A DNA stretch of 64,000 nt, from assembly GCA_963706005.1 (NCBI GenBank), contig CAVPLL010000011.1, positions 193,546-257,545 of the forward strand, given 5' to 3'. The DNA is from DASSJM01 sp963706005. Its GTDB lineage: Bacteria > Actinomycetota > UBA4738 > HRBIN12. The notes below the pieces were generated by a model that saw nothing but the letters and a program-made list of their open reading frames with translations, ran no database searches and was not told the DNA's origin. Each line of letters begins with the position of its first letter. The first letter of the stretch is position 1. Positions 61,187-64,000 of this stretch are shown piece by piece. The position numbers and the translations under genes are program-made.

Positions 61187-62463
61187 GTGACTCGATCCGA
61201 GGAGCTGTTCGAGCGGGCCCGACACGTGATCCCCGGCGGGGTGAACTCGCCGGTGCGGGCGTTCGGCGCGGTCGGCGGGACCCCCCGGTTCGCGGTGCGC
61301 GGCGAGGGCGCGTACCTCGTCGACGCCGACGGCCGGCGCTACGTCGACCTGGTGCAGTCGTGGGGAGCGCTCCTCTTCGGCCACGCGCGCCCCGAGATCG
61401 TCAACGCGGCCCGGGCGGCGGCCGCGCTCGGGACGACGTTCGGGGCGCCGACCGAGCTCGAGGTCGAGCTCGCCGAACGGATCGTCGCCGCGATGGCGTC
61501 GGTCGAGATGGTCCGACTCGTCTCGAGCGGCACCGAGGCGGCGATGAGCGCGATCCGCCTCGCACGCGGATGCACGGGACGCGACCTCGTCCTGAAGTTC
61601 GAGGGCTGCTACCACGGACATTCGGACGCGCTCCTCGCGAAGGGAGCCGGGAGCGGCGTGGCGACGCTCGGGATCCCGGGCTCGCCGGGCGTGACCGAGG
61701 GCGCCGCGCGCGACACGCTCACGGTGCCGTTCAACGACGCCGGGGCGGTCGATCGCGTTTTCGCCGAGCACGGCGACGGGATCGCGGCGGCGATCGTCGA
61801 GCCCGTCGCGGCGAACATGGGCGTCGTGCCGCCCGAGCCCGGGTTCCTCGAGGTCCTCCGCGAGCGCTGCACCGCCGCCGGGGCGCTGCTCGTGTTCGAC
61901 GAGGTGATCACGGGGTTCCGGATCGCGTTCGGCGGCGCGCAGGGCGGGTACGAGGTCACGCCGGACCTCACGATCCTCGGCAAGGTGATGGGCGGCGGAT
62001 TCCCGTGCGCGGCGTTCGGCGGCCGCCGCGACGTGATGGAGCAGCTCGCGCCCGTCGGGCCCGTCTACCAGGCCGGCACGCTGTCCGGGAACCCCGTCGC
62101 CGTCGCCGCCGGCATCGCCGACGCTCGACCTGGCCGCGGAGCTCGACCCGTATCCCGCCCTGGCCGAGACCGCGACCGCCCTCGCCGACGGGCTGACCGA
62201 CCGCTTCGCGGCCCGCGGGATCGCCGCGACGGCGAACCGAGCCGGATCGCTGTTCAGCGTCTACTTCTCCGCGGGGCCCGTGCGCGACTTCGCGGGCGCG
62301 AGGGCCGCCGACCACGAGCGCTACGCGCGGTCTCTTCCACCACCTGCTCGACCACGGCGTCTCGCTGCCCCCGCGCGGCTTCGAGCTGTGGACGCTCTGC
62401 ACCGAGCACGGGCGGGACGAGGTCGCGCAGGTCCTCGAGGCGGCGGCCTCGTTCGAGGGCTGA
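61187..62463 (+). CDS. hemL: Glutamate-1-semialdehyde 2,1-aminomutase, frame disrupted
   Basis: A PLP enzyme making 5-aminolevulinate after HemA. The main frame shows RARHVIPGGVNSPVRAFGAV, FEGCYHGHSDALLAKGAGSG, LVFDEVITGFRIAFGGAQGG and ILGKVMGGGFPCAAFGG with the PLP Lys. The frame breaks near 62118; the rest continues as ALADGLTDRFAARGIAATAN and AGSLFSVYFSAGPVRDF in a second frame. It breaks again near 62332, and a third frame ends GVSLPPRGFELWTLCTEHGR. The preserved C-terminus points to indel errors. GTG 61187 has a leaderless promoter. Confidence 0.88.
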
Positions 62464-62549
62464 GCGGGCCGGATCCGTCCGCCGCGACGTAACGTTGCGG
62501 GAGCTGGATGGACTGAGGCAGTGAACCCACCAAAGGAGGGATGTCCACC

Positions 62550-63071
62550 ATGCCCAGCCAGACCGTGACGTTCGGAGCCGGTTGCTTCTGGGGCGTCGAG
62601 TACGTGTTCGAGCGCGTCCCCGGGGTCCTGGGGACCGAGGTCGGTTACGCCGGCGGCCACACGGAGAACCCGACCTATCGGGACGTGTGCTCGCACGGGA
62701 CCGGCCACGCCGAGGTGCTCCGGGTCGAGTTCGACCCGTCGGTCGTCAGCTTCGAGCAGCTGTTGGAGGTGTTCTGGGCGATGCACGATCCGACCCAGGT
62801 GAACCGCCAGGGTCCCGATGTCGGCGACCAGTACCGGAGCGCGATCTTCACGAGCTCGGACGAGCAGCAGCGGACCGCCGAGGCCTCTCGGGACGCCGCG
62901 CAGGCGAAGTTCGACCGGCCGATCGCGACCGAGATCACGCCCGCGGGGCCGTTCTACCCGGCGGAGGACTACCACCAGCGGTACTACGACAAGAACGGGC
63001 ACGAGCCGTACTGCCACGTGATCCCGTGGGGCACGCTGCGCGAGCTCGGGCTGGTCGCGGCCGACGCCTAG
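62550..63071 (+). CDS. msrA: Peptide methionine sulfoxide reductase MsrA
   Basis: Repairs S-methionine sulfoxide in proteins. The 173-residue protein has the catalytic motif FGAGCFWGVEYVFERVPGVL, then TEVGYAGGHTENPTYRDVCS, FWAMHDPTQVNRQGPDVGDQ followed by YRSAIFT, and AEDYHQRYYDKNG near the C-terminus. ATG 62550 is preferred over 62541, since AAAGGAGG ends 10 nt before the former but only 1 nt before the latter. It lies 86 bp after hemL. Confidence 0.95.
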   Translation: MPSQTVTFGAGCFWGVEYVFERVPGVLGTEVGYAGGHTENPTYRDVCSHGTGHAEVLRVEFDPSVVSFEQLLEVFWAMHDPTQVNRQGPDVGDQYRSAIFTSSDEQQRTAEASRDAAQAKFDRPIATEITPAGPFYPAEDYHQRYYDKNGHEPYCHVIPWGTLRELGLVAADA

Positions 63072-63077
63072 CCGGCG

Positions 63078-63604
63078 TCAGGGTAGGTCGACGACCCCGA
63101 GGTTGGCGCGCCACGGGCCGACCGCGTCCCGGTAGCGCTTGGCGAGCGTCTTCACGATCTGCGCCTCGTGGTTCAGGTCGTGCACGTTCCACGTCGCGAG
63201 CAGCTGCTCGAGCGTGACCGGACCGAGGTCGGCGTGACGGCTATCCGGGCGAGGTCGTCGCTCCCGAGCCGCAGCTCGTCCAGACGGCCGAGGTTCGCGG
63301 CTCGGAGCTCGGCGAAGCGATCCAGCACCCGGCCGACGTCCCAGCCCGCGAACCGCTCGAACCCGGCCTCCCGGTCGACGGGCCCGAGGACCTCCTCGGG
63401 CCCGTGCTCCATGATCGTCGAGATACGTCCGAGCCAGTCGCGTTCCTCGACGTGCGTCAGGTGGGCGAGCACCTGCCACGGCGTCCAGGTCCCCGGCCCC
63501 TCATCCGCCAGCAACCACGCGTCCGACAGCCCGCCGAGCGTCGCGCGGAGCGCCGCGGGCGTCCCGGCCAGGAGCTGGCGGCTCTCCCGGAGGTCGAACG
63601 TCAC
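63078..63604 (-). CDS. DinB-family protein, with a frameshift
   Basis: A four-helix-bundle protein of the DinB/YfiT type, possibly a thiol-dependent metalloenzyme. The first frame (GTG 63604) shows FDLRESRQLLAGTPAALRAT, TPWQVLAHLTHVEERDWLGR (first His ligand) and RFAELRAANLGRLDELRLGS. It breaks near 63230-63245. The next frame gives LGPVTLEQLLATWNVHDLNH (second His pair) and ends ANLGVVDLP. One small indel is inferred. The start overlaps the phhB stop (GTGA). Confidence 0.82.
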
Positions 63605-63939
63605 GACCCGAGCTCCCGGTCGGCCTTGGCGGCGAAGACGAAGTCTGCCTCGTTCAGCCCGTCGATCTTGTGGGTCCACACGGTCAGCCGGACCTTCCCC
63701 CACGCGAGGTAGATGTCGGGATGGTGACCGATCTTCTCGGCCAACTCGCCGACGCGGTTCGTGTACGCCAGCGCCTCCTTGAAGTCCGCGAACCGGAACT
63801 CCTTCTCGAGGTGGTGGTCGTCCACGACCCGCCACTCGTGCCCGAGGTCGGCCAGGTACGACTCGATCTCGGCGCGGTCGAGCGGCGGCACCCCGCCACG
63901 GCACGGCACGCACTCCATCGACGCGAGGTCTCGACCCAT
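63601..63939 (-). CDS. phhB: 4a-hydroxytetrahydrobiopterin (pterin-4a-carbinolamine) dehydratase
   Basis: A 112-residue protein dehydrating 4a-hydroxytetrahydropterin. Seen: CVPCRGGVPPLDRAEIESYL, EKEFRFADFKEALAYTNRVG and the active-site histidines in KIGHHPDIYLAWGKVRLTVW with THKIDGLNEADFVFAAKAD at the end. The CxPC-containing N-terminal extension is common in this branch. ATG 63939 overlaps the stop of the upstream gene (TGATG). No phenylalanine hydroxylase gene is in view. Confidence 0.92.
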   Translation of the reverse strand: MGRDLASMECVPCRGGVPPLDRAEIESYLADLGHEWRVVDDHHLEKEFRFADFKEALAYTNRVGELAEKIGHHPDIYLAWGKVRLTVWTHKIDGLNEADFVFAAKADRELGS

Positions 63940-64000
63940 CACGCCTCCCGTCTCGTCGTCTGGCTCGTCCTCTGGGCCGCAGCGAGGCGCTCCGCCACGA
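63939..64000 (-). CDS. C-terminal end of an upstream gene (partial)
   Basis: A minus-strand frame open at the right edge gives ...VAERLAAAQRTSQTTRREA and stops at TGA 63941-63939, which overlaps the phhB ATG as TGATG. This is the same tight coupling seen between other genes here, supporting a real gene. Too little is visible to name it. Confidence 0.5.
   Translation of the reverse strand, partial: VAERLAAAQRTSQTTRREA

Overview
The window is GC-rich, densely coded DNA, most likely from an uncultivated member of the Actinomycetota. A BldD-like regulator, an Eis-type acetyltransferase, an OmpR/BTAD (SARP-type) regulator, three ECF sigma modules and many apparently leaderless genes (TANNNT box about 6-9 nt before the start codon) point that way. 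The class cannot be fixed from the sequence alone.

Layout. 1-10 kb: a truncated fatty acyl-CoA reductase with a palindromic operator, a BldD-like regulator, pyrophosphatase, an MFS transporter, a MazG-like/Eis pair, aspartate-semialdehyde dehydrogenase, a histidine-rich small protein and aspartokinase. 10-20 kb: two copies of a hairpin repeat, a MarR regulator, an S9 peptidase, ECF sigma + DUF4349, recR-dnaX, a large-type SRP RNA, and ECF sigma + TolB-like propeller protein. 20-25.4 kb: a HAD phosphatase, a tandem GNAT gene, two tRNA-Ser genes, tadA, a small zincin and an agmatinase-family enzyme. 25.4-34.8 kb: one minus-strand [NiFe]-hydrogenase operon. It holds a group 3b-like NAD(P)-linked tetramer (Fe-S, flavin, small and large subunits), then the maturation protease, hypF, hypC, hypD and hypE, mostly joined by ATGA/GTGA overlaps. 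35-44 kb: pncB, a NitT/TauT-type ABC transporter, a DUF2292 protein, an aldo/keto reductase, another MFS protein, flavodoxin and membrane proteins. 44.4-46.3 kb is a scarred accessory patch: an inverted tRNA-Arg 3' half, an IS481-type transposase relic, 23-bp repeats and the intact tRNA-Arg. 46.4-52.2 kb: a membrane-anchored SARP-type regulator, a secreted sulfatase, a class III nucleotidyl cyclase, a third tRNA-Ser and a secreted propeller. 52-64 kb: an FAD oxidoreductase, a CBS protein, a P1/DmpA-type peptidase, hemA-hemC-hemD-hemB, an ECF sigma/anti-sigma-like pair, a secreted protein, hemL, msrA, a DinB protein and phhB.

How the genes work together. The hydrogenase operon carries structure, Fe(CN)2CO assembly and C-terminal processing functions, but no hypA/hypB nickel-insertion genes are visible here. 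Tetrapyrrole synthesis runs from glutamyl-tRNA through uroporphyrinogen III (hemA, hemL, hemB, hemC, hemD). Lysine/threonine-family synthesis is represented by the separated lysC and asd.

Data caution. At least nine conserved genes are broken by indels of one or two bases while the rest of the protein is well preserved. This pattern looks more like sequencing or assembly error than gene decay. The IS481 copy is a genuine relic.
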